The notes beneath the pieces were generated by a model. It worked only from the letters and a program-made list of their open reading frames with translations, made no database searches and was not told where the DNA came from. The translations under genes and the position numbers were made by a program. A stretch of DNA of 64,000 bases from Cesiribacter sp. SM1 (lineage in GTDB: Bacteria > Bacteroidota > Bacteroidia > Cytophagales > Cyclobacteriaceae): contig NZ_JAHXBU010000092.1 in assembly GCF_020178975.1 (NCBI RefSeq), positions 124,001-188,000 of the forward strand. Direction: 5' to 3'. This document shows positions 26,507 to 36,000 of the stretch, piece by piece (within the stretch, counting starts at the first letter, position 1; each line of letters begins with the position of its first letter).

Positions 26507-27799
26507 ATGACTAAAACTTGTTTTTACGCCTCCGGCCTGATGTATTTGGGAGCAATGCTCCTCTCCTGCCAGCCATCGCAGGAGGAAAAGCAGCAAACGC
26601 TCATTGTTACCAACAAGTCTGATATAGCACTGGCTGACAAAGCAGTATCTGTTGGGAGAAGCAGCCTTAACAACATACCGGAAGGAGAATTTTATCCCCT
26701 TCTGGTAACGGAAACAGGTGATACACTGGCTTCGCAAACAGATGACCTGGATGGAGACGGGCAATGGGACGAGCTGTTTTTTGTAACCAGCCTGCCTGCG
26801 GGAGCAAAGCAGCAAGTCATGCTCCATTGGGTAAGCAGCCAGCCATCCTACACCCCCAGGACCAGTGTTCGCTTTGGCAAGCGCAGTTCCAAAGACACAC
26901 CCGTTCAGCCTAAAACCATAGATACCCTCAATGCCAATGCCCTGCCCAAGAGCATTGGCTACCAGCCCTACCAGACCGATGGCCCCAGCTGGGAGAACGA
27001 CAAAGTTGGCTTCCGCCACTACTTTGATGGCCGCAATGCCAAAGATCTTTTTGGTAAAAGAACATCAGATATTTCGCCTGAAAATGTAGGCATCAATGCC
27101 GAAGGAGCTGTTGAAGATAACTATCATGTAATGGCACCATGGGGACGGGATGTGCTCGCAGTTGGTAATTCTGTAGGCATTGGCGGCATTGCCCTGCAGG
27201 CAGGTGTTAGTCTTTTACGGCTTGGAGTAACGGTAGATGATAGTGTTAACAACATTGAAAGATCTGTTTTCAATATCGTTGCAGAAGGACCAGTACGTTC
27301 CATCATGGATTTTAAGTATCAGAACTGGCAGGCAGGCAGCCAAAGCTACAATGTGCATGAACGTACCAGCATCTGGCCCGGAATGTATGCATTTAAAAAC
27401 AGTGTGCAGATTGAGGGCCTGCAGGGGAACGAAAAGCTGCTGGTAGGCCTGGTAAACAGCCGCACCGATCAGTCGCTAAAAGAGATTATTGTAGATGATG
27501 AGTGGGTGGTACTGATGACGCATGATAAGCAAACGTACGAGAAAGACTGGTGGTTAGGTCTGGCCCTTATTCTCCCCAGAAGTGCATACCAGGGTTATAT
27601 AGAGGCACCAAAAGAAGGCCCCCTTTCTACCTCCTATTTAGCAAAGCTGGATGTCAGCAACAACCAGCCGGTGGATTATTACGCTGTATCGGCCTGGGAG
27701 CTAAGTGATCCGCAGTTCAGCGATTCTACCTATTTCAGGAACTATGTTCAGGATCTTACAAAACAGTTAGCTGCTCCTGTAGAGGTACAGGTAGAGTAA
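26507..27799 (+). CDS. DUF4861 family lipoprotein
   Basis: A 430-residue exported protein. The N-terminus has a hydrophobic stretch and a lipobox (MLLSC, cysteine near residue 22), so it is probably anchored in the outer or inner membrane facing the periplasm. A beta-rich body follows (VTNKSDIALADKAVSV, DDLDGDGQWDELFFV, SIGYQPYQTDGPSWENDKVGFRHYFDGRN). It is a DUF4861 protein, a family that recurs in pectin and uronate polysaccharide loci next to GH105/GH88 genes. Its activity is not known to me. It lies 91 bases after the GntR gene and may be cotranscribed with it, since it has no CAGGAYA promoter of its own. Confidence 0.82.
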   Translation: MTKTCFYASGLMYLGAMLLSCQPSQEEKQQTLIVTNKSDIALADKAVSVGRSSLNNIPEGEFYPLLVTETGDTLASQTDDLDGDGQWDELFFVTSLPAGAKQQVMLHWVSSQPSYTPRTSVRFGKRSSKDTPVQPKTIDTLNANALPKSIGYQPYQTDGPSWENDKVGFRHYFDGRNAKDLFGKRTSDISPENVGINAEGAVEDNYHVMAPWGRDVLAVGNSVGIGGIALQAGVSLLRLGVTVDDSVNNIERSVFNIVAEGPVRSIMDFKYQNWQAGSQSYNVHERTSIWPGMYAFKNSVQIEGLQGNEKLLVGLVNSRTDQSLKEIIVDDEWVVLMTHDKQTYEKDWWLGLALILPRSAYQGYIEAPKEGPLSTSYLAKLDVSNNQPVDYYAVSAWELSDPQFSDSTYFRNYVQDLTKQLAAPVEVQVE

Positions 27800-27826
27800 A
27801 ATGTGAAGCGTTTATTATCGCTACAG

Positions 27827-27852
27827 ACCTCTCTGAAATGAGAGGTTTTTTT
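27827..27852 (+). terminator. Intrinsic terminator after the DUF4861 gene
   Basis: Perfect stem ACCTCTC/GAGAGGT with a six-base loop, then seven T. Confidence 0.88.
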
Positions 27853-27872
27853 ATACATAACTACCTGCCATA

Positions 27873-27917
27873 CCGGACAGCACAGGACAGCACTCTGTTG
27901 TAATTAAATTATTTTGA
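27873..27917 (+). promoter_or_regulatory. Composite promoter: CAGGAYA direct repeat plus -7 box (GH105)
   Basis: CCGGACA (27873-27879) and CAGGACA (27883-27889), 20 bases, then TATTTTGA (27910-27917). It points at the GH105 gene at 28058. Confidence 0.75.
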
Positions 27918-28057
27918 AAAGTATTAGGCTGCATGTAAAAATGCTGCGCTGATGACCACAACAGAATAAAACAGAAAGATAATCAAGGCAGATTTTTTGA
28001 TTGCTGATCCTATTTTTTAGTACTGCCTTTTTCAAAGAAACTAGACTCTTAGCATAT

Positions 28058-29491
28058 ATGAACTTAGCACTAAACTACATCGGCAATGTAATCAGGCAAA
28101 AAAACTTTATATCGCCACCCGCTTTAAAAAAGTACGGAATATGTGTGGCTGTAGCAGCCTTTACTGTTTCTAACGCCTTTGGGCAAACGCAGCCAAAGCC
28201 AGCTAAGCTAACAGATACCAATACGCCGCTGCATGCCATGCAGCCCGATTACCCGACCCCTTACGGTCAGACTTCAGTCCAGGACATTACACAGGTGCTC
28301 ACACGGGTGCATGGCTACCTGGAATCGAGTACACCTGCCCGTCTGATTGATCCCAAAACCGGTGCTGAAATAAAGAACTACAAAAAGCCAGGGGCAGATG
28401 CTGTGCTGGAGCAGGGAGATTTCAGGCTAACAAGCTATGAATGGGGTGTTACCTATGCGGGCATGCTGCAGGCAGGAGAAGCAACCGGCGATCCGCGTTT
28501 TACCGAATACGCCGGCAAGCGACTCGATTTTCTTGCTAACCTGGCTCCTTATTATCGTGATGAGATAAAGAAAAAGCCCGATCTGCAAACGCCGCTGCGC
28601 CAGGTACTGCAGCCTCATGCACTTGATGATGCTGGTGCCATGTGTGCGGCCATGATCAAAGCAAGCAGGTATGGGGTTGTAAAAGCAGATGTTAAGCCGC
28701 TGATCGATAACTACATCGATTACATCAGCAATAAAGAATTCAGACTACCCGATGGTACCCTTGCCCGTAACCGGCCCCTGCCCAACACCATCTGGCTCGA
28801 CGACCTCTTTATGGCCGTACCAGCACTGGCACAAATGGGTAAGCTAACCGGTGAGCGTGCTTATTATGATGATGCCGTTAAGCAGGTGCTGCAGTTCTCC
28901 GAACGGATGTTCAATAAAGAAAAAGGCTTGTACATGCACGGCTGGGTACAGGACATGGACCCACACCCTCAGTTTCACTGGGCAAGGGCCAATGGATGGG
29001 CCCTGATGACACTGGTTGAGCTGCTGGAAGTTCTGCCGCAGGATCATCCGGGATATCAGCCCGTATTGGCACAACTAAGGGCACATGTAAAAGGACTGGC
29101 ACAATACCAGGCTGGTGAAGGTTTCTGGCATCAGCTGATTGATCGCAACAACTCTTACCTGGAAACCTCAGCCACCGCCATCTATACTTACTCTATTGCC
29201 CGTGCCATTAACCGTGGCTGGGTAGATAAGCAGGCCTATGGCCCTATGGTGTTACTGGCCTGGAATGCAGTGGCTACCAAAGTAAATGAAAAAGGACAGG
29301 TGGAAGGTACCTGCGTTGGCACTGGTATGGGCTTCGATCCTGCTTTTTACTACTACCGCCCCATTAGTCCCTATGCTGCCCATGGCTATGGCCCTGTACT
29401 GCTGGCAGGAGCAGAAATGATTCACTTTCTGAAAGGCAATCAGTTCGAAATGAACGACAGCTCCGTACAGTTCTCCAGCCGGAAACTATAA
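28058..29491 (+). CDS. GH105 unsaturated rhamnogalacturonyl hydrolase
   Basis: A 477-residue secreted enzyme that removes the 4,5-unsaturated galacturonic acid left on the non-reducing end of rhamnogalacturonan oligosaccharides by lyases. The (alpha/alpha)6-barrel signature includes NTIWLDDLFMAVPALAQMG, with the catalytic aspartate in WLDD, plus HWARANGWALMTLVELLEVLP and GEGFWHQLIDRNNSYLETSATA. An N-terminal hydrophobic stretch ending SNAFGQ looks like a signal peptide after a long n-region. The frame opens at TTG 28001, but ATG 28058 is the better start. It has its own promoter and terminators and is convergent with the second GH105 gene. Confidence 0.9.
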   Translation: MNLALNYIGNVIRQKNFISPPALKKYGICVAVAAFTVSNAFGQTQPKPAKLTDTNTPLHAMQPDYPTPYGQTSVQDITQVLTRVHGYLESSTPARLIDPKTGAEIKNYKKPGADAVLEQGDFRLTSYEWGVTYAGMLQAGEATGDPRFTEYAGKRLDFLANLAPYYRDEIKKKPDLQTPLRQVLQPHALDDAGAMCAAMIKASRYGVVKADVKPLIDNYIDYISNKEFRLPDGTLARNRPLPNTIWLDDLFMAVPALAQMGKLTGERAYYDDAVKQVLQFSERMFNKEKGLYMHGWVQDMDPHPQFHWARANGWALMTLVELLEVLPQDHPGYQPVLAQLRAHVKGLAQYQAGEGFWHQLIDRNNSYLETSATAIYTYSIARAINRGWVDKQAYGPMVLLAWNAVATKVNEKGQVEGTCVGTGMGFDPAFYYYRPISPYAAHGYGPVLLAGAEMIHFLKGNQFEMNDSSVQFSSRKL

Positions 29492-29573
29492 GAACAGCTA
29501 TTAGCTGTAGTAATCTATCAAAAAAACATGTATAATCCCATATTTCATTTAGGGCTAGCTATACAAAGAAAAG

Positions 29574-29595
29574 GCTCTGGATAATATTCCAGAGC
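29574..29595 (+). terminator. Hairpin after GH105 gene
   Basis: Stem GCTCTGGA/TCCAGAGC with a short AT loop, followed by GTTATTTC. It is a weak terminator because the T run is poor. Confidence 0.5.
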
Positions 29596-29614
29596 GTTAT
29601 TTCTATTCTGAAAA

Positions 29615-29736
29615 CAGTATTTGCGAGGAGGCACGACGAATGGGACCGCTGACGCGGCAACATGACATCAACGTGCAAAAAGCTATATTGCGGCGGGGCT
29701 GTCCCCGCATTTGTTTCGCAGCGTTCGCAAATACTG
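29615..29736. repeat. 122-base element with 12-base terminal inverted repeats (MITE/REP-like)
   Basis: CAGTATTTGCGA at 29615-29626 is inverted at 29725-29736 (TCGCAAATACTG). The interior is GC-rich with GGCGGGGC..GTCCCCGC pairing and no coding capacity. The left end, TTGCGAGGAGGCACGACGAA, resembles a type of dispersed repeat common in Bacteroidota genomes. It lies between convergent genes. Confidence 0.55.
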
Positions 29737-29742
29737 CACTGC

Positions 29743-29786
29743 TAACAAAAATGGCCTCTGGAGATCTCCAAAGGCCATTTTTGTTA
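29743..29786. terminator. Bidirectional terminator between convergent GH105 genes
   Basis: Long palindrome TAACAAAAATGGCCT..AGGCCATTTTTGTTA with A run and T run on opposite sides, so it serves both strands. Confidence 0.88.
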
Positions 29787-29903
29787 GGAATATCTTGCCT
29801 TTCAAAAGTTGAGGATGAATCAAGTTCATTGTAAGATTTTATAGAATTTGAGATGACTATACTTGCATAGAATACAGTTATTGATCATTCCCACCTTTGT
29901 TTG

Positions 29904-31049
29904 CTATTTCATCTTCATGATTTCCGTACCGGCAAGCAAAAAGCAACCAAGGCCGTAATCTTCGAAATCAGGTTTGCTGGTGTAGGTAACAGGCTGGCCG
30001 TCTTTTGGCTCTTTCCCTGTCCCCTGCACATAGCCCAGGAAGCCGTTGGGATGAACAGCATCTTTAGTCATGGCATTCCAGGCTTTGGCTATCACAGGGG
30101 TATAGGTATCTGCATCCAGCATACCCTTGTTTACACCCCAGGCCATGCCGTAAGCAAAGAGGGCTGTACCGGTGGTTTCTTTTCCGCCAAAGTGATTAGG
30201 ATCGTGCAGGCTTACATTCCAGAAACCATCCTCCCGCTGTAGGGGAACCAGGGCCTTCATCATGGCAAGGTAATCCTGCTCGTACTGCTCACGGTGTGGT
30301 GCATCTTCCGGAATTATTTCCAGCACCCTTACCAATGCAGCCACAACCCAGCCATTCCCTCTCGACCAATAGGTGTCTTCGCCATTAGGAGCTGCATAGG
30401 GTGGTACAAAATCCGCATCTCTCCACCACAGTCCGTCTTCCGGGTTATAAAGCCCTTTGCCGCCTATCTGATTTCTGGTGGTGCTGTAAAGATCCCACAT
30501 CTTTTCGTAATAGCGCTGGTCTTTGGTAAGCACTCCCAGCTGGGCAAAGGCTGGCATTGCCATTTGTATGGCATCAATCCAGTCCCAGTCATCAGCTTTA
30601 TCGCTGTTCACCATATTATCGATAGAGGCTTTGATAGACTTTATCCGCTCTGGCTTGGGATCTATCATGTAAAGCTCTATATAGGTCTGTCCGGCAGTCT
30701 GATAATCTGCATGGCGTATCTGGTCACCTCCTGTAAGGCCCCAGTTATGCTTTTCGCCCCATTCTACCGCGTAGTCGTAATAGCGTTGCTGCGGATCTGC
30801 CCTGTGCAGTGCCATCAGACCTTCGTAATACACCCCGCGGGTCCAGATGTTACTGGGGCGGGTTTTATTTGTTACTATTTCTTTACCTGGGTCGGGCCAT
30901 TTCTGCATAAAATAATCATTGGCCAGTGTGAGTGTTTTAAGGATTTGCTCCTTTTTAGGAAGTCTGGCAGAAGGACTTTTCGTAGCACATGCTACTACTG
31001 ACAGTCCTAAAAGTAAAAAGACCCAGAATAGTGATTTTTGAATAACCAT
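29904..31049 (-). CDS. GH105/GH88-type unsaturated uronyl hydrolase, lipoprotein
   Basis: A 381-residue enzyme of the GH105 group with a lipoprotein signal (LLLGLSVVAC, cysteine about residue 21), so probably tethered in the periplasm. Barrel motifs are visible: SNIWTRGVYYEGLMAL, DWDWIDAIQMAMPAFAQLG with the catalytic aspartate in WIDA, DTYWSRGNGWVVAALVRVLEIIP and DGFWNVSLHDPNHFGGKETTGTALFAYGMAWGVNKG. It differs clearly from the GH105 at 28058, so the two probably handle different linkages (for example galacturonan versus rhamnogalacturonan fragments). Promoter P4 lies about 190 bases upstream. Confidence 0.88.
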   Translation of the reverse strand: MVIQKSLFWVFLLLGLSVVACATKSPSARLPKKEQILKTLTLANDYFMQKWPDPGKEIVTNKTRPSNIWTRGVYYEGLMALHRADPQQRYYDYAVEWGEKHNWGLTGGDQIRHADYQTAGQTYIELYMIDPKPERIKSIKASIDNMVNSDKADDWDWIDAIQMAMPAFAQLGVLTKDQRYYEKMWDLYSTTRNQIGGKGLYNPEDGLWWRDADFVPPYAAPNGEDTYWSRGNGWVVAALVRVLEIIPEDAPHREQYEQDYLAMMKALVPLQREDGFWNVSLHDPNHFGGKETTGTALFAYGMAWGVNKGMLDADTYTPVIAKAWNAMTKDAVHPNGFLGYVQGTGKEPKDGQPVTYTSKPDFEDYGLGCFLLAGTEIMKMK

Positions 31050-31235
31050 ATCTTGCTTTTGCTATATCTTAAAGATCAGGATAATGCCTTTCGGGTGCAA
31101 CACCTGGCTTTTATCGCCAGATGAGCTTTTTAGGAAAAAAAACTGCATACGCTACTAAAAAGGGCATGCACTGCTGTTGATGCGATCTGCTCCTTATCCA
31201 GAACAAATTTCAGTTAAGGAGCTGGTGCCACTAAT

Positions 31236-31280
31236 CAAATATACTATGCAAAGCCCTGTCTCCTATCCTGCACTATCCTG
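31236..31280 (-). promoter_or_regulatory. Composite promoter: CAGGAYA direct repeat plus perfect -7 box (GH105 lipoprotein)
   Basis: On the minus strand CAGGATA (31274-31280) and CAGGATA (31264-31270), then 20 bases, then TATATTTG (31236-31243), a perfect TAnnTTTG. Confidence 0.82.
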
Positions 31281-31304
31281 TGGCTCTGCATATCGCTCCA
31301 TCCT

Positions 31305-32864
31305 TTACCTTTCGGCAAAGGTTTCTCCCTGCCATTCGTCTGTCCGGAAAGGAGAGGCAGGCAGGCCTGCTCCATTGTACAGGTTAGGCGCCGGAATACG
31401 TTTCCAGCCAAAGCGAACCGCTACCGGATTGGCTATGCTGTCGCTCCAGACTACCACCTTCTTTCCTTCAATTCTTGCCTGTGCAGGTACAAAATTCTGA
31501 TCTGCACCGGCAATGGTAAATTCTTTCAGGGCACCGTCCTTAGCAACCAAACCTCCCTCTGTGTGACTAAACTTCAGGATTATTTTATCCTTCTTCACCT
31601 TCATGGATTTATAAACGGGACCACTGTAGCTAAGCTTTTGGCCATAGTCTTTTGCCAGTGCCCACAGGGCCAGCCGCTCTCCTACCACCTGCTTGTTTTG
31701 GGGGTGAATATCCAGAGAATCGCCGGCATCTGTTAGTACAGCCATACCAGTTTTGGGAACAGACAGCATGGTGAGCAGCTGTGCTTCCCTTATTTCCGGA
31801 CGCTGGCTGCGATGCGGGGCTATCTGTGCAAAGTAAAAGGGGAACTCCTGGTTCCAGTCCTGTCGCCAGTTGCTGATCATGGCCGGAAAAAGCTTGCGAT
31901 ACTGATAGGCTCTGTCGGCATTAGATTCCCCCTGGTACCAGATAGCTCCCTTGATCGTGTAAGGGATCAGGGGTGCAATCATGGCATTGTATAGCTTGTA
32001 GGGCGATTTATTATGATTAGGGCCAATAGGTTCCCGTGGAGCGCCGCCGGGCTTTTCTCCCCTGCTCCGTTTTTCTTCTGCTTCTTTTTGCCAGCTGGCC
32101 AGTGCCAGTTTGTGTGCTTCCATTGCTTCAGGGTATTTCTCCAGCGCCTCCTGGTAACGGGTCAGGATAGGAACAAAATCAGCATCTGATTCCAGTATTT
32201 CTTTTCTGGTCCAGCTTTCGGCGGGTGTGCCACCCCAGGAGGTGTTGATCAAGCCAATGGGAAGGCCGGTCTTTTGGTGGAGCTCCCTGGCAAAAAAATA
32301 GGCCACAGCCGAAAAATCTCCTACCGTTTGGGGGCTACTCACCTCCCAGCTGCCTTCCACATCTTGTTGTGGGGTATCTGCCACCTTACGGGCTACGGTA
32401 AACATACGGATAGCCGGATAGGTAGCACCGGAGATTTCCTGCTCATAATTAACCACACCGGTAGCCCAGCCAGAGTTTTCTATAGGCGCCACAGGAAAAT
32501 GCATATTACTCTGGCCTGAGCATAACCAAACCTCTCCCAGCAGTACCTCATTGATGATGATAGTGTTATTACCTTTAAAAGTAAGGGTGTAGAGCCCTCC
32601 TGCTTTAGCTGTTTTAATGTTTGTTTTCCAGTTGCCCTCGCTATCTGCAGTAACTGTTACCGTCTCCGCAGGATTCCAGCTTCCCTGGATCACGACTGTT
32701 TCTCCTGGCGATGCCCAGCCCCAGAGTGCTACTGCCTTCTGCTGCTGGAGCACCATGTTGTCGGCAAAAAGTGCAGGCAGTTTTACATCGGCAAAAAGAG
32801 ACAGGCTGAAGAATGACAGAAAAAAAATGATGCCTGTGGCTAATTGTAATTTTCGGGATTTCAC
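31305..32864 (-). CDS. Sialate O-acetylesterase-like (SASA) carbohydrate esterase
   Basis: A 519-residue secreted SGNH-type esterase with an N-terminal signal peptide (hydrophobic to about residue 25). It has the family start LPALFADNMVLQQ, the nucleophile block LLGEVWLCSGQSNMHFPV, NTSWGGTPAESWT, KGAIWYQGESNADRAYQYRKLFPAMI and the C-terminal catalytic DIHPQNKQVVGERLALWALA. The family was named for sialic acid, but in plant-polysaccharide loci its members remove O-acetyl groups from pectin or hemicellulose. An acetylated rhamnogalacturonan substrate is my inference from neighbours. Confidence 0.88.
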   Translation of the reverse strand: MKSRKLQLATGIIFFLSFFSLSLFADVKLPALFADNMVLQQQKAVALWGWASPGETVVIQGSWNPAETVTVTADSEGNWKTNIKTAKAGGLYTLTFKGNNTIIINEVLLGEVWLCSGQSNMHFPVAPIENSGWATGVVNYEQEISGATYPAIRMFTVARKVADTPQQDVEGSWEVSSPQTVGDFSAVAYFFARELHQKTGLPIGLINTSWGGTPAESWTRKEILESDADFVPILTRYQEALEKYPEAMEAHKLALASWQKEAEEKRSRGEKPGGAPREPIGPNHNKSPYKLYNAMIAPLIPYTIKGAIWYQGESNADRAYQYRKLFPAMISNWRQDWNQEFPFYFAQIAPHRSQRPEIREAQLLTMLSVPKTGMAVLTDAGDSLDIHPQNKQVVGERLALWALAKDYGQKLSYSGPVYKSMKVKKDKIILKFSHTEGGLVAKDGALKEFTIAGADQNFVPAQARIEGKKVVVWSDSIANPVAVRFGWKRIPAPNLYNGAGLPASPFRTDEWQGETFAER

Positions 32865-32898
32865 GCTTATACTGCTTTTCTGATACTTAAGTAAGGGT

Positions 32899-32933
32899 AC
32901 AAAATAATAAATTCAGGCAGAGTATCTGTCCTG
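32899..32933 (-). promoter_or_regulatory. Half-type composite promoter (SASA esterase)
   Basis: One CAGGACA on the minus strand (32927-32933), then 20 bases, then TATTTTGT (32899-32906). The distal repeat is lost (GCCTGCA). Spacing still fits the island rule. Confidence 0.5.
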
Positions 32934-32993
32934 CTTTGCAGGCTAACAGATATAACCATAGCTGTTTTATAATATCGATCAAATCGGCTAAAG

Positions 32994-33024
32994 AAAGAAC
33001 CTGCACAAAATGCACAGGCTCTTT
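32994..33024 (-). terminator. Intrinsic terminator of the PL11 gene
   Basis: Minus-strand stem AAAGAGCCTGTGCA/TGTGCAGGTTCTTT with a tight loop and T-rich tail, about 70 bases after the PL11 stop. Confidence 0.75.
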
Positions 33025-33091
33025 ACAGCATTGATTATGAGGATATTATTACTGCTATTCATGGTAATGCTAGGCTTTCAAAAAATCACGA

Positions 33092-36000
33092 TCAGTTTTT
33101 AATGAGCTTATACTGCTCCTTACTGCCTTCTGCGTTTATGTTGATGATGTAAAAGCCAGGCTGCAGATTTGTGCCCGTTGATAGTTCATCTTCGGCCTTA
33201 CCCTGCAGTACAACACGGCCCAGCTGATCTATGATGGCATAGGCAAAAATACCCTGCCTGCGGATTGAAAAATTTGTGGTAGCAGGGTTTGGATATACTG
33301 TTGTATTGGTATGTTGTTGGCTGGAATGTGTTTCGGCTGTAAAAGCAATACGCGCTGCCGCACTTACAGGTGTAAGGCTGAATTGCTGATGCGCACCACT
33401 GGCATAGCTAAACTGCTTTACATTTGCGCCACTTGCTGTAGAGGCATCTTCTACGCTTACCGATAATCCGGTAGCTCTGTTAACTATGTTATAGAAGCCA
33501 TTTTCTAGCCTCACAAATGCCCATTGCTGGTTAGCACCTCCACTATTGGACCACTGAAGGATGTTGGCGCCCTCGGCATTGGCAGATTGTGCTTTCACAC
33601 CCAATGCCTGTTCGCAGGCCATATTGGTGATGCTATAGTAACCATCACCCATGCTGCTTAGCTGCCATTGCTGTTGTGTGCTATTGTTTCCCGCCTGCTG
33701 TACCAGGTTGCTGTTGCCACTGTTAGCAGTGCAGCCCTTGTTTACATCAAGCACCAGTGCACTATGCAGGGCTGTGATGGTGTAGGTGCCATCGAGTGGT
33801 ACAGGCGTAGCTTCAGCTCCGTTTGAGTTTGTAATAGCAACAGGATCTGTTATTTTAATCCAGTACCAGTAGGTAGTACCATTTACAACATCCGTATCAG
33901 AATAACTTCTGTCGCTATCCCTTAGAGAGGCTATCCTTGTTCTGCCGGATGGGTTAGCATCTGTATCCCGAAATACTTCCAATGCTGTGATATCTTCAAT
34001 GTTTTCTACCGTCCAGCTGAGGTCTATGTACCTGTCGCCTCCAGAGGCAGTAAGCACAACAGTTTTAGGAGGAGGTGGTGGGGTGGTGCCTTCCGGAGTT
34101 ACTTCTACCCCATCAGATCCATGTGCTTTGCCATCTACATCAATCACTTTGAGCCAGTACCAGTAGGTTGTTCCGTTGGTAACCGTAGGATCGGTAAAGC
34201 TGGTGGCAGCGGCATTAACAATGCCAACCCTGCCCCTGCCACTGGGATTTGAGTCTGTATCGCGAAAAATTTCTATCTGCTGAATATTCACATGCTGAAT
34301 AGACCAGACAAGATCTACCTGCCCATCGCCAGCGGTGGCTGCAAGTTCTACAATAGCCGGTGGCGGTGGTAGCGATACCCCCTCCGGAGTTGCACTAGCT
34401 GCTGCTGAGTTTACAACCACGCCATTAGCGTCATATCCCTTGATCCAGTAGTAATAAGTAGTGCCATTCGTAAGACCTTCATCTACATGAGCTTTTACAG
34501 TGCCTGATAGGGAGGCAACACGCACACGGCCTGATGGATTGGGGTCTGTATCCCTATAAACCTCCAGTCGGGCAAGCGTATAGTTGAGCGTTGACCAGCC
34601 CAGGAACACTTTGCCATCTCCTGCACCGGCAGTCAGGAAGATAGCTGGTGTAGCCGGACCTGTATTATCTGCCAGTGTAATAGAGGGTGTGGGGGGTGGA
34701 GCCATTTCTTCGCCCACATAAAAGCTGGTGTGGGGTGGTTGGTTGTAGGCAACATTCTGCCATGCTACCGATACCCTATACTGCGGATCGTGCATAAAGG
34801 TGTAGAAGCGGTGCGTGGTGGGAATGGTGGTGGTGAAAATCAGCAGCTCACTGTTGTTGCTGTGCCGGTAAACCACCTCCTCGCGCCAGTCGCCCAGGAT
34901 ATCTGCACTTAAACCAGGGTTGGCTTTGGTTCCATTGTTTCTTTCTGCCCCAAAATCATGGGCTGATAATAACCGCTCCTGCGTACTGCTGGTGTAGTTC
35001 CATCTATCAATGGTGGTACCATCCAGGAGCTCGCGTTGCAGATCGCCATCCCACCAGCTACCAAAATTCATGCTGCCGGGCCTGGTGGCAGAAATCTGCT
35101 GACCCTTCACATCGTATAGTGCACCTGCAGCACCCCATGCCTCATAGCCTTTGTAGCGGGGATCAATATCAGCCGTCATGGCACGACCTACATCCCTATC
35201 GGAAGGAACACCCCATAGCTGCTCACCAGTGCGGGCATCTCGCATCCAAAGGCCATTCCCCTGGTATTGCGCCGGCGATTCATGTGCTGTCCAGGACTCA
35301 AGACCTGGTCTATCAGGATCAAAATCTCCTACATGCTGTGCATCACCATGGCCCAGGCCGGTGCTGTATAAGCCGGTGCCATTATCATCAACAGCCATAG
35401 AGCCATACATAACTTCATCTTTACCATCGCCATCCACATCATTGATGCTTAAGCTGTGGTTTCCCTGGCTGGCATAGGCACTATTGCCGTCTGCATTAGA
35501 ATCGAACATCCAGCGTTGGGTAAGCTGACCATTGCGCCAGTCCCAGGCCACCAATACTGCCCTGGTGTAATAACCGCGCGCCATCAGCAGGCTTGGGCGT
35601 TGACCATCGAAATAACCTACACCTGCCAGAAATCGATCTACCCGGTTGCCGTAGTCGTCGCCCCAGCCAGGTACATTACCCCTGGCGGGTATATAATCTG
35701 TAGTAGCCATGGCAGCGCCCGTTTCACCATTGAAAATGGTCAGGTATTCCGGGCCGTGCAGGATGTACCCGCCATCATTTCGGTAATCTACTTCCGGATT
35801 GCCTATTACAGTACCCGCACCATCTTTGGTACCGTCAGCTGTTTTTACTGCCAGCTCTGCCTTACCATCACCATCCAGATCATACACAATAAACTGGCTG
35901 TAGTGAGCACCCGCTCGTATGTTTTTACCCAGGTCGATGCGCCACAGATGTGTACCGTTCAGTTTATAGGCATCCAGGTAAACATTACCGGTGAAGCCCG

